DNA of 64,000 bases from Otis tarda (lineage: Eukaryota; Chordata; Aves; Otidiformes; Otididae). The notes beneath the pieces were generated by a model. It saw nothing but the letters and a program-made list of their open reading frames with translations, did not search any database and was not told the origin of the DNA. The stretch spans positions 142,799,053 to 142,863,052 of the forward strand of contig CM048552.1 in assembly GCA_026413225.1 (NCBI GenBank), given 5' to 3'. This document shows, one piece after another, positions 34,570 through 47,254 of the stretch. The position numbers were made by a program, and so were the translations under genes. Every line of letters begins with the position of its first letter. Within the stretch, counting starts at the first letter, position 1.

Positions 34570-35300
34570 CCAGGCATAAATCCAAGCTGGACGGAGAATG
34601 GATCAAGACCAGCCCTGAGGAGAAGGACTTGGGAGTTCTGGTGGACGATAAGCTCATCATGAGCCGGCAATGCGCCTTTGTGGCCCAGAAGGCCAACCAC
34701 ATCCTGGCTGCATCAACAAAAGTGTGGCCAGCAGGTCAAGGGAGGTGATTCTCCCCCTCTACTCTGCCCTTGTGAGACCCCACCTGGAGTATTGTGTCCA
34801 GTTCTGAAGCCCCCAACATAAGGACATGGACCAGTTGGAGAGGGTCCAGAGGAGGGCCACAAAGATGATAAGAGGGCTGGAGTACCTTTCCTATGAAGAC
34901 AGGCTGAGAGAGTTGGGGCTGTTCAGCCTGGAGAAGAGGAGGCTCTGGGGAGACCTTACAGCGGTCTTCCAGTACCTCAAGGGGGCCTACAAGAAAGATG
35001 GGGAGAGACTGTTCAGTAGGGCCTGTTGTGATAGGATGAGGGGCAATGGTTTTAAAATAGAGGGAGGTAGATTTAGATTAGATATTAGGAAAAAAATTTT
35101 TACAATGAGGGTTGTAGAACACTGGAACAGGTTGCCCAGAGAGGTGGTGGATGCCCCATCCCTGGAAATGTTCAAGGTCAGGTCGGATGAGGCTCTGAGC
35201 AACCTGATCTAGTCAGGGATGTCCCTGCTTCTTGCAGGGGGGTTGGACTAGATGACCTTTGAAGGTCCCTTCCAACCCTAATCATTCTATGATTCTATGA
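34570..35300 (+). mobile_element. CR1 LINE, 3' truncated copy with ORF2 C-terminus
   Basis: This is a 5'-truncated non-LTR retrotransposon ending in ATTCTATGATTCTATGA at 35283-35300. The translation contains family landmarks in order: [15 protein letters not shown] near 34610-34655, [16 protein letters not shown] near 34758-34803, ERVQRRATKMIRGLEYLS near 34838-34890, and HWNRLPREVVDAPSLE near 35120-35165. A frameshift lies near 34707 and a TGA at 34804-34806 replaces the usual tryptophan codon, after which the frame is intact to a TAG at 35210-35212. This is a dead copy that cannot retrotranspose. It is much less decayed than the element at 5-7 kb. Confidence 0.97.
34826..35212 (+). pseudogene. 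CR1 ORF2 C-terminal fragment, 128 codons
   Basis: This is the surviving open C-terminal part of the CR1 ORF2 reverse-transcriptase/endonuclease protein. It lies downstream of the reverse-transcriptase catalytic motifs, so no enzymatic domain is present. The block contains QRRATKMIRG near the start and the conserved HWNRLPREVV segment near residue 98. The ATG at 34826 is an internal methionine of the family protein (DMDQLERVQRR), not a start. Upstream coding is broken by a TGA and a frameshift. Confidence 0.93.
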
Positions 35301-36059
35301 TATGCCCACACATGAAGATGGTCCCCACTTCCAGCAATGCACTGAGGTTCTGACTTTGCCATGTGGCTTGAATAGTTAGGCCAGAAAGTGGTCTAGCTGT
35401 CTTTTGGGAATTGTCCCTCCACAGACCTCCACCACTTTATACAAGGATTTAAATATCAGTTGTTCCATATTAGTGATGATGTTTAATACATATGAAATCT
35501 GAGACTCAAACATGTCCTACAGCAAATGCATGAGACAACCATAGAAAGTATTTCCCCCTGCAAAAGGAATAGTGCATACCTCATGGAAATCAATGGTCTT
35601 AGAGAAGATTGACAGAGTCAGATAGGGAAACTGGAGAATCTTACTGGAAAGTGGTTGCAGGAGCACTAATATAAAGGGCATACAAACCTCTGCAGGCATT
35701 CTCTGCAGGAGAATGAAATTACATATGGGCTACTTGAATGAGGTGTGTTTTCTAATGAGACAGAAACAGACACTGAAAGTGAGCATCAGTTGAAAGCACT
35801 GAGACTGTGGAACAGCTTCTCAAAGGAGTTTAAAAAGACCTATATGAAGTAAAGGCATGGGAACAACTCATCTTTTGTCAAGGAAGAATTAAACAGGCTA
35901 ATCTTTTTCCTGTACACAGCGCTCAGGCTTTTGGGGTCAAATTTGAATGGATTGCATGGTATCTTTTCAAAACATGAAGATCAATTAATTCATTCCATAA
36001 TGTGCTTTGAAAGTAGAGAGAGGCGAATATTGCAGTGCTTGTCACCAACTTGTGGATGT
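35301..36059. other. Noncoding stretch, nothing recognised
   Basis: No gene, repeat or motif cluster is apparent. Confidence 0.6.
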
Positions 36060-36425
36060 CCCCGGTTGCATATGGCTTGTGAATTATCATTTCTCTTTGC
36101 TTGATCTTTTATATGTAATTAGACATTGCAACAGGAGGTGAGACCTCCTCATCCCGTGTCAGCTGACAGAGAGAGTGCGTGCTCCTGACTTCACTCTGCC
36201 TCATAGCAGGTCTTTCTTGATCAGCCACTTCAGTGTATGTCAGTTATGCCAGTGTGTCTCTGATGAGACAGACAGATTATTGCATCTAGGGAAAAGGCGG
36301 CCCATAAAAAATACTCACCAGTGCTCCACAAGCCAATGGTTTCCCTATTGAAGCAGAGTGATTTATGGGTGACGTGTGCAGCCTGGAAGATTAATCTAAG
36401 TATCAGCCTGACAGTTTTCACACTG
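36060..36425. promoter_or_regulatory. Candidate conserved noncoding block
   Basis: This is non-repetitive sequence with GAATTATCATTT near 36079, TATGTAATTAGAC near 36112 and retained CpGs (36062, 36155, 36176, 36297, 36374). No coding signal was recognised. Assigned on texture, with low certainty. Confidence 0.25.
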
Positions 36426-36686
36426 GATAAGAATAAAATTGATGGATGAAAAAATATAAAAATATGTGCTGCATGTTTAATATATTTTCAATCTTTCCAA
36501 AAATATACCTGGAAAATCTATATGCTTCTTCCTTGGAAGAAAAATATGATTTGATCCTTCTCTAAACTACCCGTACTGCAAGCAGACATCAAGATGGACA
36601 CCATAGATGCATAACTCTCTTAATTAATGCTATCACTGGGACCTAAGGGATTAATGCAGAAAGTGAGGTCACATCCAATCCCACAT

Positions 36687-36704
36687 CTCTATGATTCTAC
36701 GATT
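36687..36704 (+). mobile_element. Possible CR1 3' terminal remnant
   Basis: CTCTATGATTCTACGATT is one substitution away from the avian CR1 terminal repeat, but no CR1 body can be recognised upstream. It could be a very short truncated insertion or chance. Confidence 0.35.
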
Positions 36705-38990
36705 AAGTCCTGATGGTCAGGAGACAGCACCAGCTATGATCTTCCAAACATACTCAAAATACAAAGTCTTAGGACTTAAGAAACAACCTCAGTAAAGAAA
36801 AAAAAAAAGCAAACGATGGCTTGTCAGTTATCAAACCTTTACTCTAAGAAATAGTTTCACTGAAGGAGGGTGTGAAAGTAATAGAGGAACAGGAAAGAAC
36901 ATTTACAGTGCTAATACAGCAGTAGGGTAATATAGTAAAACCAGTGACACTGAGGGCTGAAGATGAAAAAGTACAAGGTAATAGATCTTGGGACAGATAA
37001 GTCACTCTGTCATATCTATGCTTCATTCTCAGGAAAGAAGAGGAAAAGACTACACTTCAGATCTTATTGACTCTGCAGTCCATGCACTGCCTCTGCTTCA
37101 CAGAGCAACACTTCCTTTTGCACATCCTCAACCAGCCACTGACACGCTTTGTCAAGCACGGACTAACACAGGCTATCCCATCTGAGATGTGTGCCCATCA
37201 CAGTCCGGGTTTGTCTACACCATCAATCTGGAGGCTGCCCGTAAATCTCACTGCGAAGGGTGTACAGCCAGCCAGTTGAGATACAAAAGCTAAGGCATGT
37301 CTGGAGTGTGTTTTTTGGAGCACAGAGGGCTCTGCATACACATGTCTAGCAGTATAGCTTCACGCTACTCAGGCCTCAGATCAAGCACAATCATGTTTCT
37401 ACAGCCATAAGGCCATTACCTGGGTGGGAAGGCAGGCAATGGGAGCCAGAGTTTCCCATGTTCACAGTTACTTCGGAGCCCCCTTTTTCCCAGTAGTATA
37501 GATAGAGTCTTCACAAACCCCAAGCAGAAGACCCACTGGGCAAAAATAGTCTTGGAATCTTTTTGTGGGTTGTTGATTGTTTTTTGGATTGTTGGTTCTG
37601 GGTTGTTCTGTTTTTTTTTTTCTACAAAGATAATTATTAATTAACAATAAAGTTAAACTTCCAGAAAGAAGACTGGATAAGTCACAGTTCACTGCAGGAA
37701 CTGAGGGCAAGGCAGATTGCATTCTCCATTGCAAAGATATTTGTAGGTTGCAATAGCAGTGACTCAAAAAGCAGAAATATTCAGATAGCCTTCCACATGT
37801 TATTTCACTGTTTGCACTATTTTTGCAAAGGCAATGAAGACAGAAGTAAATGCTCTTCCTCAGAAAGGTAAACAATATTGTATGAAAGCTAACAAATTTT
37901 CCATGCAAAAAGCTGGAAAACGATGAAAAATATTTTCAAAAATATTTTTTGGAGAAACATATTACTAGTCTTTTTACAATTCGGACAGTGCTCAAAATTA
38001 AAGTTGAACAGGTAATTAGTAATTTTATTCCTCTTCTGTCTCCTTTTTCTCTTTTCTTTTCTTTTTTCCCCTTCATTCAGTTGATTATAGAATAACAGAG
38101 AAAACAAGTTAAAAGGGGTGAGAAAGTATTGATCAGCTAGCTGAAGGAAACACTGAACATCTCATTTAATTTAGAAAGGCAATCTTAAAATCTCATTTTC
38201 ATCATTATAATTTCTGTCCTATTTTCAGGTCTGATTCTGCAACTTTCTTCTCATGCACCAAGTTTAAATTGCTTGTCCTTGACTCTAAAGCCTTGCAAAA
38301 TGCCAATCCAGCCTTCACTGCAGTTCTTCAGAGGAGGAGCCAGGCATAAATATGTAGAGGAAGCTCAACAAAAATGAGAGATCTCACCAAAAGCATTTTA
38401 ACTGCATCAGGGCAGAACTTATGTGGGCTCATTTACCCCATGTAATGCACTGCCTTACTTTCCCTCCTCTGTCAGTGATGTTAACTTTATTCCCTGTTTG
38501 CTTCATTCCTTCATTCCCTCCTCAATGTTTTTTTCAGTGCCTCCCTCACTTTGATAAATTACTGCACCTTCCTCCTTCGCTTCTTCCCAATGATCATAAG
38601 CGAGCTGCTCAAAACTTCAGGGACCCAAGCTTTTTCCATTTTTGAACAACTAAGTTACTTGTTCCTTCTGTATCTGTTGTCTTTGTCTTCACAGCTTTTC
38701 TAAGATGACTCTCCCATGCTGCTTGCTGAGTTGCCTTTTGCTGTTGATCCATGCAGCCTTTTGGTGGCTGCACCATGAAAATTTGTAAGGCCTTGGAGAT
38801 TCACTTCAATATTGCACAGAGCCAAGTACACCCTGTGTAATTAAAAGAACACCATCAAGTCCATATGTGGGGCTTATTATTAATATGACTGTCCTAAAAG
38901 ATTGCAGTGAAAGATCAAAAGGAAACATGGGTTTTTTTTCACATTTTCCCAGCTTGCTTACTCTGTGCATTTAACAATTATTTGTCTCAG
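36705..38990. other. AT-rich noncoding stretch
   Basis: No gene was recognised. A minus-strand frame of 146 codons (37468-37908) encodes an unremarkable hydrophobic and cysteine-containing product with no domain. 38040-38080 is a C/T-rich tract. Confidence 0.5.
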
Positions 38991-39388
38991 CTTAATGGCA
39001 CCGTTGCTAGCAGGCTTCCCTTCCCCAGGTTCAGCAAAAGGAGTTTTAAATGAAACAGCAGTAGCAGAGCTAAACCAGAAAGAAAACAGGCCATGGACAG
39101 CACGCAGCTTGTGCAGGAGACCTGCACCAGGATGGTCAAGGTTTCCAGGAAAACAGAAGTTCTGTTATTCTGCAAATAAGAAAATCTGGAAGAAAAGGAT
39201 GCTTGATTTAGACAACTGGTTGGTTCAAAATTCATCCCAGTCCAGCTGGCACATTTATTTTAACAAATACTGCAATAATATCGGCACCGGCAGCATTATG
39301 CACGCAGGTAGCTTCAGCGGAGCCACTGGGCTAAGTAAAGGGGCAGCGGTGGGCTTCGTATTCCCCGAGTCCCCGGCACCTGGAAAGG
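38991..39388 (+). other. Candidate 398-bp exon, open through 132 codons
   Basis: An acceptor (TTATTTGTCTCAG) ends at 38990 and a usable donor (AAAGG|GTAAGC) begins at 39389. The frame is open across the whole segment and belongs to a 160-codon frame that can start at 38965 with an N-terminus resembling a signal peptide (MHLTIICLSLMAPLLAG). CpG density rises near the 3' end (39283-39380). The product contains no domain I recognise. The expected number of such frames by chance in 64 kb is not negligible, so this is only a candidate. Confidence 0.25.
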
Positions 39389-42300
39389 GTAAGCCATTAA
39401 CTAGCAGGCACACAGCCGTACCAGTCCTGGTTTGCTTGGTTTTGTGAAACCAGATCAGAGCGATGGGAGCTTCAGTTGTCTTTGCTTCTTCCCCAAGCAG
39501 CAAAGCTCCCTCAGTTCACAGCTTATAGAGTATGACAGAAGTATGCCTTAAGTCTCTAGCCGAAGGATTAAAGCTTTGCAAACCTCTTAAAATCAGCCAG
39601 ACGGCTGTAGCACTCATTAAAGCTTTTACCTCATTTCAAGCCTGGGTGCCCCCCAAAACTGGACTAGCAAAAACATGCATAAAGGAAATCTCTTCATCTC
39701 ACTGTAACAGAAAGGAGGCCTGTTCTGGCTGAAGAAATTATTGGCACTACCTTGAAAAGTACAGGAGAAACGTAATGGGACGTTTGCAGCAACTTGCACA
39801 GGGAAGGTACCGAGGTGATTGCTATGTCCTGTACTGCACACTGGGGAAATAACAGAAAAGGCTCTGAGCTTGTAAAGCTGAGCTGATTTCCTAGTAAGAA
39901 AACAAATATAGCACTTCAACTGCTGCTAGCACCATATCCAGGTACCTACAGACTGATTGCACCACACCTCCTCCAAACACTTCCTCCCTGCAGACCTCTC
40001 CCAGCTTGATGCAAATTGCTGAATATTTTCTTCTAACAACTTTTATTGGCCTGATTTGTGTGCCACCACCTACTGACTTACCACAGCCACAGTTGGTTAG
40101 TGCACAGCTTGATCTAAGGTGTGTCCGTAACGCCTGGCATGGTGGCCCTGGTAGACCCGTGAGGCTTGGCACGTGCCGTGGAGCTGCCACAGATCCCCTT
40201 TCTTTCCCTGGAAATCAAAGCATCCCCAGATGCAATAACAGATGTGGGTACAGCACTTTGAATGCACTGGTCCCTCAGACCTTTCCCTGGCTCTACTGAG
40301 CTTGAGCTGACAGTGGGGAATTTGTTTCTGCCTTTTTGCCAAATTCATCATTGGAGGCTGAGGGGATTGCCCTGGGACTTCGTGTTGCTCCTATCTTTAG
40401 TGCTGGCCATGGGCACACATTCAGGCCACCCACACCACACCAGAACCCTGACATTTCTGGGGCTCTGCCTGCTTTTCACCACCCTTCATTTGTGCTTGGC
40501 TTTACCTCTGCAGCTCTTCTGTTGTTACCTGATGTCACCCACATCCCACAGAATGTGGGACTGCCGCTCTCAGCCTTCTCTTTGGGCTCTTAACCAGCAG
40601 CTGCTGAAGGGCTGCTCCTCAGGGCTTCTTTCTGTTGCCAAATAAAGCTGCTGGTTTAGCCTATTTTTTGTTTTTTAATCTGCCTCCATCCCTATTCATC
40701 TTCCCCATGCTGGTCTACAGCAAATCACCCTTGTACTGGGCGAGTGCTTTGCCCTGTGGAAGCATGCTGTGCTGGGGCAACCTCAGAATTGCCCAGACTG
40801 TTCACCTTCCAAAACCTAATCATCTGCCATCACGTTTTCACCCTTAAAAGAGATGGAAAAAGAGAGAAGAAAGAACAACTTTTAGCTTTTCTCAGAGCCA
40901 AAGAAGCATCCCAGAGAGCCTTGCACCACTCCAGGTACGCTGTTGACGAGACATTTACTCCCTGACCCACAAACACAGATCTTGCTCACTTGAAGTATGC
41001 CTCTATCTTCAAGACGGGAAGAAATCTGTCCAGCTCTTAAGGTCAGGTGTTTGAGGGCACCATTTACTGCCCAGTCCACTGTAAAAATACTACATCTTGT
41101 ACCACTACTCATTTCCTGCCTGGGAGTAAGATTGATTTAAACATATGTAGGGAAAAAAAAAACCCAACTTTTTTTTTTTAATTGCATTTAAAAACTCAAA
41201 ATTTTCTTCTTCTCAATCAACCTTTTTACAATTAAATTTGAAATTGTCACAAGTTATGTTCAGCCATACACATAATACATGTAAACAATCAAATTTAATT
41301 AAAATAGTCCTTCAACAAGTACACACTTGCTGCTGTTTTAAAGTCAAGGGGGGGAAGTTAAGGAAGTCACTGTCTGAGCACCAAAACTCAACTGTTGTTG
41401 AAGCAGTAAACCAGCTCTTGGCAGGGCTAGTCTTTTCTGCAAGTGCCAAGAGGAGAGTTTCTTCATTTTGGCTTACTTTAATGTCAATTCCAAATAACTG
41501 GCTCGTGCAAACTTGAGAAATTATGGCAAGCTAGAACCCAGGAAATCTTGTTTTCCTTTTCCTGTTGAAGAATACAAATAATATGTAGAAGAGTATGAAC
41601 TGCTATTTCTAAGGTCTTAAAGGCCAAGGACAATCATAAATGTCCAGTTCAAAAACTCCCTTCAAAAGCAAGAGTTGCTAGCTAAGTCAACTTTTTTCCT
41701 CCTAACTGTAAAATGTTTAATTGGCCATAACATGATGCAACAGCCCGTTCTCTTGACCACCACAGCCTGGCTGGAATCAGACTGATCCCTGGTGCTGTTT
41801 TCATCCTCTCCCTTGGCACTTCCATCACCTTTGCTGTTTAGAGGCACGTGTCTGAGGTAAGATGTTCTTCTTTCCACAGTTTCTCTGACAAGCACATCCC
41901 ACATAATGCTCTCATTTCTGGTTGGGAAGCTTTTGGCTTACACCTCCAGACTTACAGGCAGATGTCAGACTCCACCACAATAACTCCTGTCGTCGTGGTC
42001 CCTCAATGGTCCGGGCTGGGACACCTGGCTCTCTCCTGGCTCGTGTGGCTGAGTGTCCTCTGTGTGGTCACCACGGCCAGGATCAGCTGTCCTTGGCCAC
42101 ACCTGGGCTGCACATGGGGAACCTGAAGAGTTTCTGAAGCTCAGAGGTCTCTAGGACTCTCACTAGAGACAGCATCAAAAGGAAAAAATTATGGGGTGAT
42201 TTGTAGAGCAACTTCAATCAGATACTACAAGTGGAGAAACTCCCTTGGAGTCAACATGTAATGAGACTAACAACATAGCCTGTAGCTTTATGGAATCTGA

Positions 42301-42473
42301 AGTGACGTCAGAACCTGAGGTCAGAAATTGAGTTGGACTGGGTTTTGATACACTATGTTTGAAGAGACAGAGAAAGTTTTTTAAGTCTGAGTCTGTCCTA
42401 AAGGAAAGCCTGTGGTTTTATTTTTCACAATTTAATGGAAAAAATTATTTTTGCTGATTATTTTACGTTTTAG
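39389..42473. other. Noncoding stretch, nothing recognised
   Basis: 40260-40650 has a 127-codon plus-strand frame rich in leucine that overlaps others and shows no domain. A poly-T run lies near 41169. 41750-42130 is GC-richer. No element was recognised. Confidence 0.5.
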
Positions 42474-42527
42474 CTGAAAAAAAAAATGAAAATCCATTTA
42501 CTGAAGATACTGAATGCTTTCCTGACA
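42474..42527 (+). other. Exon-like 54-bp segment
   Basis: A pyrimidine-rich acceptor (TTATTTTACGTTTTAG) ends at 42473 and a donor (GACA|GTAAGA) begins at 42528. The 54 bp keeps two frames open; the third starts with TGA. One open frame reads EKKNENPFTEDTECFPD, a plausible hydrophilic protein stretch. It is short and A-rich, so chance is likely. Confidence 0.18.
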
Positions 42528-45500
42528 GTAAGAACTAAAGAATTTTCAGGATTTTGTTTCAAGGAAAACTTGAATGCTTTTTTTTTTTAACAGAAATGTC
42601 CAGTAATAATTACATGTTGAAAGGAGCATTTAACAATAACAGTAATCATAGAAAATACCTCTTTCTGGTACCTTCTCTTTAAATCCTCTTAAAAATGGTG
42701 ATTCTTACTTCTGTACTGGACCCACCATGGTAGGAGACCAAATTATGATAGTCTCAGTTAAGAAAATATAGTTCGGAGGTTGTTGGAAGTAATTATCTAC
42801 ACAGTCAAAACATCAAATTAATTCATACTGTGAATTAATTATCCTCAGGATCACTGGCAGCTCTCTTTGACTTTATATTTATGTCATTACCATGATTATT
42901 AGTCTCTCCGATCTGAACTCTTCTTGACTGAATGTGACTTCTAAGGAGTATCTTTCCATGCTCCTAAAATTCCATCACTAAGTGAATCTCCAAACAATGA
43001 ATGGCACTTGCTCATATAAATTTCAGTATTATCAGCTCTTGAGAGCTTATTCCAAGCCTTCCGGCAGTTAGCACTTTTTTTAAAGCTTCAGTTCCAGGAA
43101 TCAATTACTTACATGGAAATTTCAACTTTTGTTTAAAGAAAGGAAGATTTTACCCCTCAGGATTGTATGGAAAAGCTTGAAATCAAAACCAAAAATAGGC
43201 TTAGATATCATAAGGCAAATAAAAATGTCCATGAATGATTACTTTAAAAAATCATATTATGTTTAAGTCAGTCTCTTGATTTTAGAGGTCTTTGTAAGTG
43301 ACATCTGGAAAAACGTTTGTGCTGGAAGCTGTCGGTCACCATCTTCCAGGATACTCTCTGTCTGCTATTAAAGGGGTTGCTATGAATAATGCACTCTCCT
43401 ATTTTTGCATTTGTAAATTTTTTATCAACACCCCACAGTGTTTAGTAACCAAAACCAGAAGTTAAACCCACCACGTTTTGTTCCACAACAGTCTTGCTTT
43501 TATTATTCTGGGAGTCAGCAACGCAAACTGAAGCTTCTCTCCTTTTTAAAATATTCCCTGTCCCTAATACCAATTGACTCTCCTCTTCTTCGTCTTCTTT
43601 AAATTATCTATGCAGCAATGTGTTGTATTTGAGCATGAAAGTTCAACAGACAGCAGAAATGTCCCAGGACGTTGACTTGTCTGCAAGGATTCAGTTTTCT
43701 CCCTCCTTAAGTGCCTCTTCATTGTCCCAATTCATTCCCATTGTACGTGCTGCAGCAGCAAAGTATCTTTGGCATCATTTACAGCCTTTGTACATCTTGG
43801 AAGTGCTGCTTTTAGGAAAAAAAAAAAAGTAACTCTCTGCTAATTATGTGCAGTAATTTTTTATTTCTTGGTTATTTTTCACCCAATGGTAATACTGAAT
43901 AGGAAACAAGTCTTCATTTAGCAAAAATTGGAAGCTAAACCAGAGACATATTTAGCTTCCAGGTGTCAGTTTGTCATTTAGTGAAACAAAACTTCTCTTT
44001 TCAAATATTGTCCTTCTGCATTATGCACTTTTACTGCTTTAAAGTACTAGATTGCTGCCTAGCACTGCAAATATGGATGTGCCTTGAATGCCAATGCATT
44101 CAGACATCTACATCAGCAGTAAAATTTGAATTCACACTCCTTAAATGTGCTGCATAATTTAAATTTGTATACACCTTCCATCCTCTATCTTGCGCACAAT
44201 TTACCATGTATATCTGAAAGTAAAATGTAAATCCAAAACAGCTCTCAGGCTGCTTAGAGGTTTTAAGACTTGCCAGCACTATTTTAAATAACAACAAATG
44301 GTTTTCTGCCACTTTTTAACATATGGGGCACATTCTGGACAGAGCTGAATTCACTGGGAAAGAAAAATTCTTATGACTTCCTACCTGTATTTCTTGCCTC
44401 TCTTCCGCTTCTTGAAATCAAGTATCAGCCAAACCAAAACTAATGTGGTGACTTCAGAAATCTCTGTCATTGTCTGTTTAATTTCCAGCTGAAAGTTCTG
44501 CATTTTCCTTTTCATTCCAAAAGGAAACCTCCAGTATTTGTGTACATTACTTTGTCCTTATTATGGAATTGCTCAAGTTTACCTTTGAAAATACCATTTT
44601 CACCACTGAAGGGAAAAACATCAAAGTAGTAGTATTGTTACTAAGACCCTAAAAAGATCAGTTACCACTTTTGGTCCAGTGCCCCCTTGACAGATCTATT
44701 AAAGGCATCAGCTGGCAACACATCACTTTTCTGAAGCTTTTTCTAACATTGCTATTTAATGCTCTTGGCACTGATATTTTTCCTCAACAAAAATCAGAAT
44801 GAAGCTCTCAGCTCATGTAAACTAACAGCACTACTTCCAGATCTGAGTATAGATCCATCTGAAGATCTGTCCCTCTTTTATTTGAAGTTCCTCATAAGAA
44901 GTCCGCTCTGTATATCATTACCTACACTACTTTACACAGTGCTGTTTATAGCACCAAAGAAAGATACCAAAGCAAGACCAAAAGTCATCCTGTTACCATA
45001 TGTGATGAGTCACTGTCTGTAAAGTTTTAATGTGGCCAGTGTATCTTCATATCTGAACAATCTAAATTAGCTGCTTTTTAATTAACAGTAAATCAAAGAC
45101 TCACAGTTCATTTTTTTTCCTAGCAGAAGAAAATGATCTGGGGATCAGTGTGCCATAGCAACAAATGCAACACGGAAACCAGCAAGCAGACCTAGTGGGT
45201 TGGGTAGCCAGCTCCCACCTGGGCTGGTGAGCATTGACCCACCTTCTGCCTTGGTCTGCTTACAATCAACACTCTCCCAGGCTCCAAGTCTCCCTGCTCC
45301 AAAGCATTTGCTGTGTGAATTAGGGTGCATCAGACAGAATGTTCATGTGAGTGCACAGACATGGTTACGGCCACCTAGTCACAAGCCTGCAGCCTTCATA
45401 CCACAGATTGCTCTAAAACCTCATCCCGCAAGCATGAAAAACAGTTCAATTGACTGTTCCATTTGGACAAGAATTGTTGTTTGCAGCAACAGTTTACAAC

Positions 45501-47146
45501 TGCAACAGCACCATGTCTTTATTTCCATCAGGCATACCATGATTTGTGGAAGCTGTGAGCTCACCTCACAGGCATCTTTTCTTTGGAAGAAAATGACTAA
45601 AAATGATTTTAACTTGCCTTTTAGCATAAAACATAACAACTACTAATATAGTAGTTCCAAACAAATTTATTTTGCACATAGAATCTAAGATGGACCTTTT
45701 CTCCACCTACCAAGGGCATTTCATCATAAAGTTTAGAATTAACTTAGAAAGATTCGTGAACTCATGAGACAATGTAATCAAAAAAGAAAAGACCTGAACA
45801 TTTACACGCAATGTAAATATATATAAAAAAACACCCATTGGACCAATATTAAACATGGATCCTGAAGAGCTGGAGAACAAAGGATTTAGGCTACCACATG
45901 AAAGAAAAACATTTGGAGCAATGCTAGCCCAGGCTCTCAAGGGGTAATACACAATCTGGTTTTGGTCCAAAAGCTGTGAGAAATGCACTTGTCATTTTGT
46001 CATACATACTTTGACAGAAAGGTCAAAGGAAGAATTTATGGGAACAGTACAGTCATTACTGTGTGCTACAGAGAAAAAGTGATCAATCACACCACAATCC
46101 ACTGTAAGCTCCTGAACTCTGTTTTCTTCTTCTGTTTCAAATCACAAAGCATTATCCAATGCAGTACTTTCCCATCTTCATAATTCGAAGCAAAGTGTCA
46201 AAGATAACAATTTTTTTTCAAATCCAAAGATTCCGACTAACATATTGATAATATTCTCAATCCAAAAGAATAAATTTTCCTGTTTTCCCCTGAACCATGA
46301 CATATTTCCACTTTTAAAAGGTCATTTCAAACTGATATTCTTGCGTACAAGAGAGAGACTTGTTCTCTTGTAAAACATTGCAGAGAGTTGATTATTGTTT
46401 CACCTCTCAGCATTGTTGTTGATGACTGAACTACCAAGCCAGCTATGTTTTCCTCTCAGCTCTTCTTATCCCAGCCATTCTTCAGCAGTGGTCTGATTGT
46501 CAGAAGCTGCCAAGGGTCTGATGCATAGATGAGCTGGAAGTCATTTTATGTCTATAATCCTGATGGCCTTTTGCAAGATAAGGAACCTCTTGATTCTGGG
46601 AGTCTATGAAGAGCAAAGAGAATGAGGTTTTATCCGAGATGTAGACCGATGGCAGAATTGCACCCTCTTTCCTAAGTTTATCTACTTGGGAAGTAGCTAT
46701 TTCCCAGGGAGAAGCCTTTAACAAAAGAAGAGAGGGTTTCTGGCTGCTAGGAATGTAAATGCAACAGTTCAAAAACCTCTGAACGAACAGACCTGTCAAG
46801 AGAGTGGTTAAGATTACCTGCAGTAAAATGAAGCCATATTTTAAAAGTTTCCAAGTAACTAGGGAACATGTTAATATTTGCTGTTAAACATTTTTTCCTC
46901 TAACATTTAGGCTATTAATTTTTTAAAAAGTTGAAACTTGGTTCATAACTGCCCGCTGGACTCTCAGTATGAGAAGTCCAGTGGCTTTCTATCCTCTATT
47001 CAGAAATATCAAATGCAATTGACTTGTTATGCCAGACGCACTAATGATGACAAGCACTTATCTGGCAGTCTTTTGGGTGACACACAGTCTCCACCGAAGC
47101 GCAGCACAAAGTGTCGGTACCGCTGGCTCCCTTCATGTTTGTACAG
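42528..47146. other. AT-rich noncoding stretch
   Basis: No gene was recognised. A 148-codon plus-strand frame at 45200-45646 has no domain. An RFX X-box-like word (TGTGCCATAGCAAC, right half exact) lies at 45149-45162. Short poly-T/A runs are scattered. Confidence 0.5.
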
Positions 47147-47254
47147 GAGGTTGTGGATGCCAGCAGCTCCTGTGACAGAGGAAAGGCAGTGTGTCTCACC
47201 TGCCCTGCATTTCCAGGCAGATGTCATAATAAGAGTGTGAGCTTGGGAAGCGAG
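47147..47254 (+). other. Candidate 108-bp exon encoding a four-cysteine peptide
   Basis: An acceptor (TTCATGTTTGTACAG) ends at 47146 and a strong donor (CGAG|GTGAGC) begins at 47255. The enclosed 108 bp is exactly 36 codons, open in frame 0, and includes SCDRGKAVCLTCPAFPGRC, a C-x6-C-x2-C-x6-C spacing. I do not assign a domain to it. A second acceptor (CTGCATTTCCAG) inside the segment at 47216 could give a shorter form. Multiple-of-three length and symmetric phase favour a real cassette exon. Chance remains possible. Confidence 0.28.

Noticed and set aside
37468..37908. 146-codon minus-strand frame
   Set aside because: No recognised domain and AT-rich codon content like the neighbouring noncoding DNA.
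40262..40645. 127-codon leucine-rich frame resembling a membrane protein
   Set aside because: Hydrophobicity follows from local C/T-rich composition; overlapping frames are also open.
45200..45646. 148-codon plus-strand frame
   Set aside because: No domain, no good flanking splice or start context, and length within chance for 64 kb of six-frame sequence.
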